From assembly GCF_008107695.1 (NCBI RefSeq), contig NZ_VIRG01000056.1:186001-250000 (forward strand): 64,000 bases of DNA, given 5' to 3'. The notes beneath the pieces were generated by a model, which was not told the DNA's origin, made no database searches, and saw nothing but the letters and a program-made list of their open reading frames with translations. Positions 18,980-28,783 of the stretch are shown piece after piece. Position numbers and translations under genes: made by a program. Every line of letters starts with the position of its first letter. Positions within the stretch are counted from its first letter, which is position 1. The stretch is from Stappia sp. BW2 (GTDB taxonomy: Bacteria; Pseudomonadota; Alphaproteobacteria; Rhizobiales; Stappiaceae).

Positions 18980-19684
18980 CTACTGTTTCAGCCAGACGGA
19001 AAGCTGCCCGCAAGGTTCGAAACCGAGCTGCCGATAGACCGGAAGCACGTTTGCGTCTTTTTCGTAGGTGCACAGCTGCTGGTTCGGGAAAGGTTCCAGA
19101 AGATCGTGCAGGGCGCTGTAGAGCCAGGTCTTGCGGCAGAAGATGTTGGAAATTCCCAGCACGTCCTTGCCGTCCAATTTTGGCCCTTTGTTGAAAACCG
19201 CACCCGCCTTGACCGTGCCGTCCTTCACGATTGCGGCGAAATCGATGGTTTTTCGTTCCAGAAGCCTGAGAGGGAAAACGGAATGCAGGCTTTCGTTGCT
19301 GTTCCAGCCGGCCAGCCATTTCCTGAAGCTGTCCGAAGTTGCCACCTTGTGCCAGTGGGAACTGACCGGGGCGCGTCTGGAACTTGCCGGCGGACGGAAC
19401 AGCCACGTGCCGGAAAAAAGCTTCTGAAAGCCGGAGGGTGCCAGATCCAGAGTGTCGAAACTGTCCTTCACCCCGGCTCCCGCCGGCACGTCGGGCAGTG
19501 CGGTAAAAAAATCGGCCCCCGGCTTTGGCGAAAGGGTGACGAGGCTCGGATAAAGCGGCAGGGTTTTGTCCCGCGCGCACCAGAACCCTGCATGAAATTC
19601 GGTCTTCGCACCTGCGGATTTCAGCACCGCATCGCACCAGAGCGCATTGTTTTGCGCGCAGGCTTCCTGTCTGCCAGCGATCAT
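18980..19684 (-). CDS. GNAT-like acetyltransferase domain protein, last gene of the urease operon
   Basis: A 234-residue protein that I cannot name securely. The C-terminal third looks like a GNAT acyltransferase: a strand-helix around DVLGISNIFCRKTWLYSALH and a closing YEKDANVLPVYRQLGFEPCG, which matches the last helix and strand of that fold. The N-terminal part contains a Cys in WCARDK and no obvious second domain. It begins 21 bases after the ureG stop, same strand, so it is the last gene of the urease cluster. A role in urease maturation is not implied by the family. Confidence 0.6.
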   Translation of the reverse strand: MIAGRQEACAQNNALWCDAVLKSAGAKTEFHAGFWCARDKTLPLYPSLVTLSPKPGADFFTALPDVPAGAGVKDSFDTLDLAPSGFQKLFSGTWLFRPPASSRRAPVSSHWHKVATSDSFRKWLAGWNSNESLHSVFPLRLLERKTIDFAAIVKDGTVKAGAVFNKGPKLDGKDVLGISNIFCRKTWLYSALHDLLEPFPNQQLCTYEKDANVLPVYRQLGFEPCGQLSVWLKQ

Positions 19685-19705
19685 GCGGCCATCAACATCG
19701 AAGAT

Positions 19706-20323
19706 TTACCCGTCAAGCCCACCCTTATGGACGATGAAGTCTACCACGGATTCGATGCCCTCACCCGCCTTTGTATTGGCGAAGACAAATGGCCGGTCCT
19801 TGCGCATTTTTTTCGCGTCGCGGTCCATGACTTCCAGGTTGACGCCGACATAGGGCGCCAGGTCGGTCTTGTTGATGATCAGAAGATCGGAACGCGTGAT
19901 GCCCGGGCCGCCCTTGCGTGGAATTTCCTCACCGGCAGCAACGTCAATCACATAGATCGTCAGATCGGCGAGCTCCGGAGAGAAGGTTGCGGCGAGATTG
20001 TCACCGCCGGATTCGATCAGGATCAGGTCGAGATCCGGGATGCTTTCGGTCAGGTCGGCCACCGCTGCCAGATTGATGGAGGCGTCTTCACGGATTGCGG
20101 TGTGTGGGCAACCGCCGGTCTCGACACCGCGAATGCGGTCGCTGGTCAGCGCTTGCGAGCGCATCAGGGCCTCGGCGTCCTCGCTCGTGTAGATGTCGTT
20201 GGTGATGACGGCGAGCGAGTAGCGGTCGCGCATGGCCTTGCACAGCTTGTCGGTCAACGTGGTCTTGCCGGAACCGACGGGACCGCCAATGCCGACGCGC
20301 AAGGGACCGTTTTGGGAAGTCAT
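19706..20323 (-). CDS. ureG: Urease accessory GTPase UreG
   Basis: SIMIBI-class GTPase that carries nickel and powers its insertion into urease. 205 residues with the P-loop GGPVGSGKT at 13-21, the CPH-type nickel-site motif seen as [14 protein letters not shown] near residue 70, [15 protein letters not shown] near residue 105, and the base-specificity [10 protein letters not shown] near 150. The start overlaps the ureF stop by four bases. Confidence 0.98.
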   Translation of the reverse strand: MTSQNGPLRVGIGGPVGSGKTTLTDKLCKAMRDRYSLAVITNDIYTSEDAEALMRSQALTSDRIRGVETGGCPHTAIREDASINLAAVADLTESIPDLDLILIESGGDNLAATFSPELADLTIYVIDVAAGEEIPRKGGPGITRSDLLIINKTDLAPYVGVNLEVMDRDAKKMRKDRPFVFANTKAGEGIESVVDFIVHKGGLDG

Positions 20324-21051
20324 GAACGAAACAACCTCGAATATTGGGTTTCATGTGCCATGGAGGCAATATCTGCAAGAAAGGTGGAGGTGCCGAGATC
20401 CTCAAGACCTGCCGTCTCGGCGTCTTCCGCGATTTCGAAGATCACCGGTTCCAGGCCCGCCAGCACTTTCTGGCCGTCACTCTGGCCAAGGGGGACAACC
20501 CGCACGGCGACGGAAATCAGATTGGCGGCGAAAGCATGCAGAAAACAATGGAGCGCGGCATCCACCGGTAATCCGTGCGCCGCAGCGGCAAGTCCCAGCA
20601 CCACGGGATAGGGCCAGGACGTGATTTCTTCTGCTGAGAAGTCGTGAAACAGCTGAGCGGCCCGGGTCTCTGCTGACGGCATCCAGCTGTTGCAAATGGC
20701 CCTGAAAAAGGCGCTGCCCTGGGCGCTTGATTCCAGGTGCCGTTCCCTGGAGGGCTGCAAGGCCAGACCCAGGTCCCGCAGCTCGGTAACAGTGTTTCTG
20801 TCTCCCGCGAGGGCCGCCCCGTGGGTTTCCTTCATAAGGATGGCGTCGCTTCTTCCAGCGCCAAAGCGGAGGATTTCGCGCAGCCAGACATCAAGGTCCT
20901 GTGCGTTTGTCACCCCGCCCTGCTCGATCACCTGTTCCAGCCCGTGGCTGTAGGTAAAGGCGCCGATGGGAAAGGCCGGCGACAGAAAGGCCTGCAGCCG
21001 GTAAAGCGCCTGGGGCGACAGGGGTAATCGGGGCGTTGAGGGCTCAGTCAT
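20320..21051 (-). CDS. ureF: Urease accessory protein UreF
   Basis: UreF binds the UreD-urease complex and gates UreG GTPase activity. 243 residues, mostly helical, opening with the typical [24 protein letters not shown] and carrying the [18 protein letters not shown] segment in the middle. ATG 21051 was chosen because it falls 8 bases inside the ureE end; the longer frame to 21165 would run through the His-rich tail of ureE. Coupled to both neighbours by short overlaps. Confidence 0.96.
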   Translation of the reverse strand: MTEPSTPRLPLSPQALYRLQAFLSPAFPIGAFTYSHGLEQVIEQGGVTNAQDLDVWLREILRFGAGRSDAILMKETHGAALAGDRNTVTELRDLGLALQPSRERHLESSAQGSAFFRAICNSWMPSAETRAAQLFHDFSAEEITSWPYPVVLGLAAAAHGLPVDAALHCFLHAFAANLISVAVRVVPLGQSDGQKVLAGLEPVIFEIAEDAETAGLEDLGTSTFLADIASMAHETQYSRLFRS

Positions 21052-21580
21052 GGGAATGCCCGGACCCATGGTCGTGACTATGATCGTGGCTGTGCCCGTG
21101 CTGATGGTCGTGCGAATGCCCGTGACCATGATCATGTCCGTGGGTGCGGCCGTGGCCGTAGGCACCGCCTTCCGGATCGAAGGGGGCGGACAGCTCGGTC
21201 AGCCGGCCACCGAGCTTTTCCACCATGTCTTCAATGACATGGTCCCGCCGGATCCGCAGGGTCTCGCCCATGAGCTGCGTCGGCAGATGCCGGTTGCCCA
21301 GATGCCAGGCGATCTTTACCAGATGGGCCGCGTCGTCGGCATGAATTTCGACCAGCTCTTCCGGCTCGGCAAGAACCTCAACGATCCGGCCGTCTTCAAG
21401 CTCAAGACCGTCGCCGTGGCGCAGATGGATAGCCACAGGTTCGTCCAGCAGAACGGTCAAGCCGTCCGCCCCGGTGAGGACAGCCCTGCGCCGGTAGCGG
21501 TCTTCCCGGTCAAGCGTGACCTTGTCGAGGGCCTGGCCGTTCCATGAACCTGCGTTGTGGATCTTCGCGACGCGGATCAT
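21044..21580 (-). CDS. ureE: Urease nickel metallochaperone UreE
   Basis: Nickel chaperone that delivers Ni2+ to the UreDFG-apourease complex. 178 residues: N-terminal peptide-binding domain ([11 protein letters not shown] onward), C-terminal metal-binding domain with [13 protein letters not shown] near residue 105, and a long His/Asp/Gly-rich tail from about 145 to the end with more than a dozen histidines, which should hold several nickel ions. ATG 21580 overlaps the stop of the upstream GST gene by four bases. An in-frame extension to 21814 lies over the GST gene and is rejected. Confidence 0.97.
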   Translation of the reverse strand: MIRVAKIHNAGSWNGQALDKVTLDREDRYRRRAVLTGADGLTVLLDEPVAIHLRHGDGLELEDGRIVEVLAEPEELVEIHADDAAHLVKIAWHLGNRHLPTQLMGETLRIRRDHVIEDMVEKLGGRLTELSAPFDPEGGAYGHGRTHGHDHGHGHSHDHQHGHSHDHSHDHGSGHSHD

Positions 21581-22182
21581 GCTGCCTCCGCAACTTTTGC
21601 CATTGTCGCGAGGAAGGCCGGGCGTTCCTTCAGACGTTTGAAATAGGCGCAGACAGGCCCCTCGTTCGGCAATTCGAACTTGGCATTGCTGGCCCAGCCA
21701 AGGCAGCTTCCCAGAAGAATATCGGCAATCGTAAAGGTGTCGCCCATCGCGTAGGGTCCATCCCCGAGCCGCTGCTCCAGTGTTTTGAGCCCCTGTGCGA
21801 ATTCCATTCGGCAAACGTCCTTGATTGCCGGTACCCGGATTTCCTCCGGGAGGATGAAACTGTTCTTGGCCGCCGTCCAGAGCGCGCCTTCAAGGACATC
21901 AACTCCGAACTGGGTGAAACTGTCCTGCCGGGCGCGTTCGATGGTTCCGGCCGGAAAGGTGAACCGGCCATGTTTGTCGGCCAGATAGGCGCAAATGGCG
22001 ATGGACTCGGTCAGCACCTCGTCTCCGACAATCAGCACAGGCACCTTGCCGGTCGGGTTCAGCGCCTTGACGGTGTCCGTTTGCGGAAAGGCCGGATCGA
22101 GCTCATATGTCTCCCCCAATTCTTCCAGCAACCAGATCACCCGCATGGCCCGTGAGCGCGGATATCCGACGATTTTGTACAT
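21577..22182 (-). CDS. gst: Glutathione S-transferase family protein inside the urease operon
   Basis: A 201-residue GST: thioredoxin-like N-terminal domain opening [23 protein letters not shown], with [27 protein letters not shown] split over residues 45-70 giving the cis-proline and the ES glutathione-binding pair, followed by an all-helical C-terminal domain containing [15 protein letters not shown]. The catalytic residue would be a serine or tyrosine near residue 7-10. It lies between ureC and ureE, 33 bases after ureC, and overlaps ureE by four bases. Its link to urease is positional only. Confidence 0.9.
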   Translation of the reverse strand: MYKIVGYPRSRAMRVIWLLEELGETYELDPAFPQTDTVKALNPTGKVPVLIVGDEVLTESIAICAYLADKHGRFTFPAGTIERARQDSFTQFGVDVLEGALWTAAKNSFILPEEIRVPAIKDVCRMEFAQGLKTLEQRLGDGPYAMGDTFTIADILLGSCLGWASNAKFELPNEGPVCAYFKRLKERPAFLATMAKVAEAA

Positions 22183-22215
22183 GTCTTTCCTCTTCCGAAC
22201 GGGTTTGTCCGGTGC

Positions 22216-23928
22216 TTAGAACAGGAAGTAGCGCTGGGCCATCGGCAGCACTTCGGCAGGTTCGCAGGTCAGCAGTTCGCCGTCGGCGCGAACCTCGTAG
22301 GTCTCTGGATGCACCTCGATCTGGGGCATCATGTTGTTGTGGATCATCGACTGTTTCGAGATCCCGCCGCGGGTGTTCTTGACCGGAAGCACCAGGCTGT
22401 CGAGGCCGGCCTTGTGCTTGACGCCGGTGTCATAAGCCGCCTGGGACACGAAGGTGACGCGGCTGTGCGTCAGCATCTTGCCATAAGAGGCGAACATCGG
22501 CCGGTAATGCACCGGCTGCGGTGTGGGAATGGAGGCGTTCGGATCGCCCATCGGAGCGGTCGCGATGGAACCGAGCTTGAGCACCAGCGCCGGTTTGATG
22601 CCGAAGAACTGCGGGTCCCACAGCACCAGATCTGCCAGTTTGCCGACTTCAACCGAGCCGATGTACTCGTCCAGACCGTGGGCGATGGCCGGGTTGATGG
22701 TGGTCTTGGCGATGTAGCGCTTGACCCGGAAGTTGTCGTTTTCGCCGGTTTCATCGGCAAGGCGGCCGCGCTGCACCTTCATCTTGTGCGCGGTCTGCAT
22801 GGTGCGGATGATGATTTCGCCGACACGGCCCATGGCCTGGCTGTCGGAGGAAATGATCGAGAACGCGCCCATGTCGTGAAGAATGTCTTCCGCCGCAATG
22901 GTTTCCTTGCGGATGCGGCTTTCGGCGAAAGCAACGTCCTCCGGAATGTCCTTGTGCAGATGGTGGCAGACCATGAGCATGTCGAGATGCTCTTCCAGCG
23001 TGTTGATCGTGTAGGGCCGGGTCGGGTTGGTGGAGGACGGGATGACGTTGGCTTCGCCAACCACCTTGATGATGTCCGGCGCATGGCCGCCACCTGCCCC
23101 TTCCGTGTGGAAGGCGTGAATGGTGCGGTTCTTGAAGGCGGCAGTGGTGTTCTCGACAAAGCCGGATTCGTTCAACGTGTCAGTGTGGATCATCACCTGA
23201 ACGTCATATTCATCAGCAACCGACAGACAGTTGTCGATGGTCGCCGGTGTGGTGCCCCAGTCTTCATGGAGCTTCAGCGCGCCCGCGCCTGCCATCACCT
23301 GCTCTTCCAGCGCCGCGGGCAGAGAGGCATTGCCCTTGCCGGCGAAAAGAAGGTTCATCGGAAAGCTTTCGGCGGCCTGGAGCATCCGCGTGATGTGCCA
23401 GGGGCCGGGTGTGCAGGTGGTCGCGTTGGTGCCGGTGGCCGGGCCGGTGCCGCCGCCGATCATGGTGGTCACGCCGGAGCACAGGGCTTCGTCGACCTGC
23501 TGCGGGCAGATGAAGTGGATATGGGCATCAATTGAGCCCGCGGTGAGGATCTTGCCCTCCCCGGCAATCGCCTCAGTGCCGGGACCGACAATGATGTCGA
23601 CACCGTTCTGGACATCCGGGTTGCCGGCCTTGCCGATGCCGACGATCCGGCCGTCCCTCAGGCCCACATCGGCCTTGACGATGCCCCAGTGATCGATGAT
23701 CAGCACGTTGGTGATGACCGTGTCGACCGCCCCAGCGGAGCGCGGTGCCTGAGACTGGCCCATGCCATCACGGATGACCTTGCCGCCACCGAATTTCACT
23801 TCATCGCCATAGGTGGTGAAATCCTTCTCCACCTCGACAATGAGATCGGTGTCCGCAAGGCGCAGCCTGTCGCCGGTTGTCGGTCCGAACATGTCCGCAT
23901 AAGCGGCGCGGGGCATCTTGTAGGCCAT
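22216..23928 (-). CDS. ureC: Urease alpha subunit (catalytic)
   Basis: The Ni-containing subunit that hydrolyses urea to ammonia and carbamate. 570 residues, full length. Metal and catalytic residues are visible: the HIH pair in [13 protein letters not shown], the carbamylated lysine in [10 protein letters not shown], nickel-binding His in [11 protein letters not shown], the mobile-flap histidine in [16 protein letters not shown], and the nickel Asp in [12 protein letters not shown]. No sign of damage. Followed directly by a GST gene rather than ureE. Confidence 0.99.
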   Translation of the reverse strand: MAYKMPRAAYADMFGPTTGDRLRLADTDLIVEVEKDFTTYGDEVKFGGGKVIRDGMGQSQAPRSAGAVDTVITNVLIIDHWGIVKADVGLRDGRIVGIGKAGNPDVQNGVDIIVGPGTEAIAGEGKILTAGSIDAHIHFICPQQVDEALCSGVTTMIGGGTGPATGTNATTCTPGPWHITRMLQAAESFPMNLLFAGKGNASLPAALEEQVMAGAGALKLHEDWGTTPATIDNCLSVADEYDVQVMIHTDTLNESGFVENTTAAFKNRTIHAFHTEGAGGGHAPDIIKVVGEANVIPSSTNPTRPYTINTLEEHLDMLMVCHHLHKDIPEDVAFAESRIRKETIAAEDILHDMGAFSIISSDSQAMGRVGEIIIRTMQTAHKMKVQRGRLADETGENDNFRVKRYIAKTTINPAIAHGLDEYIGSVEVGKLADLVLWDPQFFGIKPALVLKLGSIATAPMGDPNASIPTPQPVHYRPMFASYGKMLTHSRVTFVSQAAYDTGVKHKAGLDSLVLPVKNTRGGISKQSMIHNNMMPQIEVHPETYEVRADGELLTCEPAEVLPMAQRYFLF

Positions 23929-23964
23929 ATCTAGTCTCCAATCGGCGATCAGAAATCGGTGTGT

Positions 23965-24396
23965 TTAATTCGCGTAGTCCTCAACCGTCGCATCCAGATC
24001 TTCTGTGCGTTTCATGGTGAGGACGATCAGGCAGTTCCGGTAAAGTTCGTCGCCGCGCGTGCCACCCTTGAAGGGGAAGCTGTAGGCGGTGCAATCCTTG
24101 TCGGCATAGCTCTTCCAGGCGGTCTGGGCTTCGTCGAGGCTGGCCGGTGCACCCTTCAGGTGATTCGGCAATTCGGCATCGATCTCCACCAGTCTGGTCC
24201 GCAGGCGGTCGAAGGCTTCATGCATGCGCGCATCCGCTTCCTTCAGAGCCTTTTCCGCACAAAAGCTGCGTTCGGCATTGGTCAGCGGATAGCCGCAGTC
24301 GATGTTCTCGTTGACCTTCTCTTCCTCTGCGCGCGCCGTGCTGGCGGTCGCCAGAAACAGTGCCAAGGCAAGAAGGATCAGACCGCGCACAGACAT
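23965..24396 (-). CDS. LprI-like (DUF1311) periplasmic protein, copy 2
   Basis: A 143-residue exported protein with an N-terminal signal peptide (hydrophobic LILLALALFLATAS, cleavage near ARA-E). The mature part is of the lysozyme-inhibitor LprI/DUF1311 type: CGYPLTNAERSFCAEKALKEAD, then an ALKEADARMHEAFDRLR helix, DEAQTAWKSYADKDC, and a late Cys. ATG 24396 is used; its A is also the last base of the upstream stop (TGATG). It is the second of two tandem related genes between ureB and ureC. Function within the urease locus is unknown. Confidence 0.8.
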   Translation of the reverse strand: MSVRGLILLALALFLATASTARAEEEKVNENIDCGYPLTNAERSFCAEKALKEADARMHEAFDRLRTRLVEIDAELPNHLKGAPASLDEAQTAWKSYADKDCTAYSFPFKGGTRGDELYRNCLIVLTMKRTEDLDATVEDYAN

Positions 24397-24818
24397 CAAT
24401 TCCCCAAACCCTGGTCAAGTTGTCTCAGCTCATCGATGCGGTCGCGGGTCAGATCGGCCCGGCAGCCGTAGACCAGCATCGGCTCCATGGTTCCGCCACG
24501 GGCCAGAAAGCCGTAGGCGTCACAGGCCTTGTCGCGATAGGGAATCCAGGTGCGCTGGGCTTCGCGCAGTGTCTCGACGGCACCTTGCAGTCCCTCCGGC
24601 AGATAGGCGTCCATCTCGGTCATCTTTTCTATCGCCGAACGGTAGACCATGTTCAGTTCCGCATCCGCCTTCAGCCAGTCGAGGTTGGCGCATTGGGTCA
24701 TTTCCGCCTGCGTCATGGCATTCTCGCAGTTGATTGGTTCCTGGGCCGAGGCCGGACCGGCCAGCAAAAGGCCCAGCCCGACAAGCCAGAACGACAGAGA
24801 TGGTGCAGATCTGATCAC
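24396..24818 (-). CDS. LprI-like (DUF1311) periplasmic protein, copy 1
   Basis: A 140-residue exported protein. Signal peptide with cleavage after GPASA-Q, then the same pattern as its downstream neighbour: [35 protein letters not shown] helix, [20 protein letters not shown], and a further Cys near residue 118. The four spaced cysteines match in both proteins, so they are tandem duplicates. The start overlaps the ureB stop by four bases, so it is translated as part of the urease operon. Confidence 0.82.
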   Translation of the reverse strand: MIRSAPSLSFWLVGLGLLLAGPASAQEPINCENAMTQAEMTQCANLDWLKADAELNMVYRSAIEKMTEMDAYLPEGLQGAVETLREAQRTWIPYRDKACDAYGFLARGGTMEPMLVYGCRADLTRDRIDELRQLDQGLGN

Positions 24819-25120
24819 AACTCGCCCATGACTTTCTGGTTGAAGCCGTAGACCGTGCGGTTGCCCCCATAAGGCACCAGCGTCACCAGTCTGGCCTGGC
24901 CGGGTTCGAAGCGCACGGCTGTGCCGGCAGGGATATCCAGGCGCATGCCGCGCGCCTTGTCGCGGTCGAAGGACAGGCCTTCGTTGGTTTCGAAAAAATG
25001 ATAGTGGCTGCCGACCTGGATCGGACGGTCGCCGGTGTTGGCGACTTCCAGTGTCAGTGTCTCGAGGCCTGTGTTCAGTTCGATTTCGCCGTCGGCGGGA
25101 AACAGTTCTCCGGGGATCAT
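24815..25120 (-). CDS. ureB: Urease beta subunit
   Basis: Small structural subunit of urease, 101 residues, the normal length for bacteria with separate A and B subunits. It opens [18 protein letters not shown] and has the conserved [13 protein letters not shown] segment near residue 37 and [19 protein letters not shown] near residue 70. It lies 23 bases after ureA and overlaps the first LprI-like gene by four bases. Confidence 0.98.
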   Translation of the reverse strand: MIPGELFPADGEIELNTGLETLTLEVANTGDRPIQVGSHYHFFETNEGLSFDRDKARGMRLDIPAGTAVRFEPGQARLVTLVPYGGNRTVYGFNQKVMGEL

Positions 25121-25143
25121 GGTCGTCTCCTTGGATGTGGCGG

Positions 25144-25446
25144 TCAGCGGATAGGCTCGTGCACGGTCACGAGCTTGGTGCCGTCGGGAAAGGTTGCCTC
25201 GACCTGAACATCGTGGATCATCTCGGAAACACCTTCCATCACCTGGTCGCGGGTCAGCACCTTGGCGCCTGCCGACATCAGGTCGGCGACGGTGCGCCCG
25301 TCACGGGCACCTTCCACTACAAAATCGGTGATCAGGGCAACGGCTTCAGGGTGGTTCAGCTTCACGCCGCGCTCCAGGCGGCGACGGGCGACCATCGCGG
25401 CCATGGAAATAAGCAACTTGTCCTTTTCGCGGGGCGTCAGAATCAT
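25144..25446 (-). CDS. ureA: Urease gamma subunit
   Basis: Small gamma subunit of urease, 100 residues. The opening [20 protein letters not shown] and the stretches [24 protein letters not shown] (from about residue 28) and the C-terminal [18 protein letters not shown] are diagnostic. 18 bases after ureD. Confidence 0.98.
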   Translation of the reverse strand: MILTPREKDKLLISMAAMVARRRLERGVKLNHPEAVALITDFVVEGARDGRTVADLMSAGAKVLTRDQVMEGVSEMIHDVQVEATFPDGTKLVTVHEPIR

Positions 25447-25464
25447 GAAAGAAAGTCCTCCAAA

Positions 25465-26319
25465 TCAGCAGTACCAGACGCGCGGCAGCGCGGTCATTCG
25501 GTATCCGGTGAGAAACGACATCAGGGCCGTGCGCAAGCTGCGGCCATCATTGGACACAAACCGGGTGATCAGCAACCCGTTCCAGGCGCTGGCGGCCGCC
25601 TGGGCGGTTTCGGCCGGCAGGGCGTCGATCAGGTCTCTTGCCCGCGGCAGCCTGTCTTCAGCATCGGCAGAGCAGTCGACAAAGGTTGCGGCGGCAATGG
25701 CGCCGGCGGCCGTGGCGGGACCGGCCAGCGCTTCAGCCGGGTCGCCATCCAGGCGGATATCGTCGGCGAAAATCAGCTTCCCGTCGCGGCGGATGCGCCA
25801 GCTGTCCCGATAGAACGTGGATTTGACCTGTTCGCCCATCGCCTTGCGGCCGAGAACGAAGGATTCAACCATCATCAACCTCGCATCGCCTTCCAGATCC
25901 GCACGTAGCGTGCGGCGGAGGCGTGAGGCATCGAACAGGATGGTTTCCTGCGGTAGCCATTCCAGGGTCGCGCCCGCTCCGACAGTGAACTGCCCGCTCA
26001 CTTCAGCGGTGCCACCCGGGCTGCGGTAGGCGCGTTCGGCGGTTTGGCTTGTCACGATTACGTGTACACCGGCATCGGCGCCAACTTCATAGTCGAGCTT
26101 GTCGCCTCCGGTGAGGCCGCCGGCGGTGTTGATGAGAACGGCTGTGGCAGGGGTGTCATAGACTTTGGGCAGGCGAACCTTTGCCGACCCGCTCTGGTAA
26201 AGGTCGGTCAGACGGGTTTTGCCATCCGGCGCTGAAAAGCGGACCTTGCCGATGCCCTTCACGCGCTGAAGGACGATGGCCTTTCCGTCCGTTTCTGATG
26301 CCAGACCAGCATCATACAT
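25465..26319 (-). CDS. ureD: Urease accessory protein UreD
   Basis: Scaffold for nickel insertion (UreD/UreH), first gene of the reverse-strand urease operon. 284 residues, beta-rich, with LINTAGGLTGGDKLDYEVGADAG split near residue 75, the TSQTAERAYRSPGG segment near residue 92, and WLPQETILFDASRLRRTL near residue 118. ATG 26319 is the only good start; upstream is 375 bases without a gene, which must contain the operon promoter. No obvious sigma-54 element was seen there. Confidence 0.95.
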   Translation of the reverse strand: MYDAGLASETDGKAIVLQRVKGIGKVRFSAPDGKTRLTDLYQSGSAKVRLPKVYDTPATAVLINTAGGLTGGDKLDYEVGADAGVHVIVTSQTAERAYRSPGGTAEVSGQFTVGAGATLEWLPQETILFDASRLRRTLRADLEGDARLMMVESFVLGRKAMGEQVKSTFYRDSWRIRRDGKLIFADDIRLDGDPAEALAGPATAAGAIAAATFVDCSADAEDRLPRARDLIDALPAETAQAAASAWNGLLITRFVSNDGRSLRTALMSFLTGYRMTALPRVWYC

Positions 26320-26694
26320 CGCTTGACCGCCCCCCCTGCGGGCTCATTCAGTCATTGTTATTTTTCACATCTGTTCAAATTGGTCCAGACGGAGGCCGGG
26401 CCGCAATAGGCAATATGCCCTCGTCAATCTTAGCAAGAGCCGGGCCAAGGCCGTCATTTGGAAACGCAAGGCGATGCCAGCGCGAAAAAGGCCCTGTTTC
26501 CCGAAGCTTATCAACGTCCGCGCTCAAAAACTGCCTAAAAAACAGGCAAACGCAAGAAAGATTGGCGCGGAACGGATTTCAGGAAGGGCTTGCTCTCGCC
26601 GTCATGTTCCGGTTTTTTAAGGGAATAGCAGCTAAATATGCTGCCACTGCCCAATTGCGACGTGTCATCCGACGGATGATAAGCGAGGGAAATC
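26320..26694. other. Divergent control region between ureD and the carboxypeptidase gene
   Basis: 375 bases with no supported gene. It separates divergent ureD (reverse) and the D,D-carboxypeptidase gene (forward) and must hold promoters for both. AT-richer blocks lie at 26345-26385 and 26510-26640. A small GCCT/AGGC hairpin with an A-run occurs near 26535. No clear regulator-binding motif could be assigned. Confidence 0.5.
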
Positions 26695-28101
26695 GTGTTT
26701 TTAAGCCCGTTTGGCCGCCTGACTTCCATTTGTCTGACCGTAACCGCCCTTGTCATGAGTCTGGCCATCAGCCAGGCACGGGCGGATATAGGTGCCTATG
26801 TCCTGATCGACGCAAGTTCCGGCGCCGTGATCGAGGAGGAGAATGCCACGCGCAAGTGGTATCCGGCCTCGCTTACCAAGCTCATGACCGCCTATGTCAC
26901 CTTCAAGGCCATCCGCGAAGGCCGAGCCTCGCTCGACAGTGTCGTGGTGCAATCCAAGAACTCGGCAGCCGAGCCGCCGAGCAAGATGGGGTTCAAGGTC
27001 GGGACGCGCTTCACCGTCGACACGGCTTTGAAAATCATTCTGATCAAGTCGGCAAACGATGTCGCGGTTGCGCTGGGCGAGGCCATCGGGGGATCGGAAG
27101 CTGGTTTCATCGCCATGATGAACGCGGAAGCTCAACGCCTCGGCATGACCAACACTCGTTTTTACAATCCGCACGGCTTGCCCGACAACCGGCAGGTGAC
27201 CACGGCACGAGACCTTGCCATTCTGGCTATGGCGCTGCGCCGGGATTTTCCTGAAGCCCGCAACTATTACAAACATCCGGGAATTCGCTTCGGCAAGAAG
27301 ACCTTGCGCTCCGCCAACCGCGAGTTTCTGTTGCGCGTGCCCGGGGCCAATGGCATGAAGACCGGCTATATCTGCAATTCCGGGTACAATGTCGCCGCCT
27401 CCGCGACGCGGGGCAACAAGACGCTGATCGCGATCATCCTGGGTGCCGGTTCGGGACTGGAGCGCACGGCGTTTGCCCGGCAGCTCTTTGACGAAGGGTT
27501 CCGCAAGCGCGGCGGACGTAGAGTTTCCAGCCTCACGGGCTCCTCCGGAAATCCACCTGCCGATGGATATTGCCGGCGCAACAAGAGCCCGGGACCGAAG
27601 GGCTATATGGCCCGGTTCGACATGGAAAAGGAAGAGCAGGGCGGTTTCCTGTTTTTCGCCAAGGCCAACAAAACCGACGAAGACAAGCTTGACGACAGCG
27701 GCTTCAAACTGGCGAACGGCAAGCCGGATTGGGCGAAGATCCTGGATCGAACCCTCGGTCCGCGCCGAATCGCCTACCGTCCGCTGACTGTTGGTCTCGG
27801 CAACCCGAAAGGGTCGCCATCGGTTAGTCCTGGCATTGTTCCAGCCGATGCGACCGGCGCGATAGTGCTGGAAGACGTGCCGCTGCCGGTTGCCAATCCC
27901 GTGCGGCGTGCGGAACACGAAATTCGCACCAAGATGCAGCTGACGGCGGATGCCAAGGTGGCAGGGGCAATTCCGCAGAACGGTGATGGTGCGCCACGCC
28001 CGGGAGCCGCCGCTGCCGTGTCCAAGTCCTCTCCCGGTTCGATCTTCCGCAAGGGCCTGGACTTCACCGTTCCGGTTCCCTCGCCAAGTCCCCGCAAGTA
28101 A
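26695..28101 (+). CDS. D-alanyl-D-alanine carboxypeptidase (PBP5/6-like)
   Basis: Low-molecular-weight penicillin-binding protein that trims the terminal D-Ala from peptidoglycan stem peptides in the periplasm. 468 residues: signal peptide (about 1-30, ending ARA-D), then the peptidase S11 domain with all three active-site motifs, SLTK at 59-62, SAN at 119-121 and KTG at 222-224. Beyond about residue 275 there is a long Pro/Ala/Lys-rich extension without the usual PBP5 C-terminal beta domain or clear amphipathic anchor, as in many rhizobial homologues. The start is GTG 26695 with GAGGGA upstream. Confidence 0.93.
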   Translation: MFLSPFGRLTSICLTVTALVMSLAISQARADIGAYVLIDASSGAVIEEENATRKWYPASLTKLMTAYVTFKAIREGRASLDSVVVQSKNSAAEPPSKMGFKVGTRFTVDTALKIILIKSANDVAVALGEAIGGSEAGFIAMMNAEAQRLGMTNTRFYNPHGLPDNRQVTTARDLAILAMALRRDFPEARNYYKHPGIRFGKKTLRSANREFLLRVPGANGMKTGYICNSGYNVAASATRGNKTLIAIILGAGSGLERTAFARQLFDEGFRKRGGRRVSSLTGSSGNPPADGYCRRNKSPGPKGYMARFDMEKEEQGGFLFFAKANKTDEDKLDDSGFKLANGKPDWAKILDRTLGPRRIAYRPLTVGLGNPKGSPSVSPGIVPADATGAIVLEDVPLPVANPVRRAEHEIRTKMQLTADAKVAGAIPQNGDGAPRPGAAAAVSKSSPGSIFRKGLDFTVPVPSPSPRK

Positions 28102-28282
28102 ATCGATGTCAGATCTCTGACTGTGCCGGTGGTTTAGCGTTTCGGTCAACACGGTTAACCTTTTATTTACGCTACTCCTTAACACTGAAGTAAGCATTTT
28201 TCTGGCAAAGGCGTGCTCGCTGCCGGATGTCAAAATGTCTCTGCGGCATAGAATATGCCGGTACAACAGGTCGAGAGATCGC

Positions 28283-28639
28283 ATGATGATTGAACCGAGA
28301 TCCACCGCTACTATCCGGGCTCTTGCCAGCCTTGCGGAGCTTTCCGCCAATCAACTGGAGGAAGGGGTTTCGGTCGACGACGTGATCGCGACCTTGCGAA
28401 AGGCGGCCGAGGCTGTCCGGCATGTTGTGGATGCCGACATAGAAGACGAAGCCGACGACTTCGAGTTTGAAGGCGATGCCGACGATGAAGCTGAGCTGGA
28501 AGCAGCGGAAGCGGACATCGTGCAGGATCTGACCCCATTGACCTTGTCCGAGGATGATGCGGACAGGAAAATTATCGCGATGGACAAGAAGGACGCCGAA
28601 GCGGTTTCCGAAGAAGACATCGTCCTCAACGCGGGCTGA
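28283..28639 (+). CDS. Acidic hypothetical protein
   Basis: An unrecognised 118-residue protein. Residues 1-45 form a helical segment (ATIRALASLAELSANQLEEGVSV split around residue 20), then AEAVRHVVDADIED, followed by a strongly acidic run rich in Asp, Glu and Ala (about 50-80) and a polar tail. No signal peptide, membrane segment or cysteine. ATG 28283 is preferred over an earlier in-frame ATG at 28235 because GAGAG precedes it and the upstream codons are Arg-rich and unlike the rest. It sits alone between the carboxypeptidase and COG0523 genes. Confidence 0.6.
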   Translation: MMIEPRSTATIRALASLAELSANQLEEGVSVDDVIATLRKAAEAVRHVVDADIEDEADDFEFEGDADDEAELEAAEADIVQDLTPLTLSEDDADRKIIAMDKKDAEAVSEEDIVLNAG

Positions 28640-28783
28640 TTCGGCAGCGACCGGACAAAATTTCAAGTAAACACACCGACGTGGCGGGAGCAGCATTTGC
28701 GCTGACCCGCCTTTCTGCCTATGTGTCTGCGGAAAGGCCGCCGGGTCCGATCCAGGAACGGCGATTGCATCTGGAGACAAACC

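Noticed and set aside
22309..23535. 408-codon forward frame over ureC
   Set aside because: Antisense shadow of the urease alpha subunit, whose metal ligands are all present on the reverse strand.
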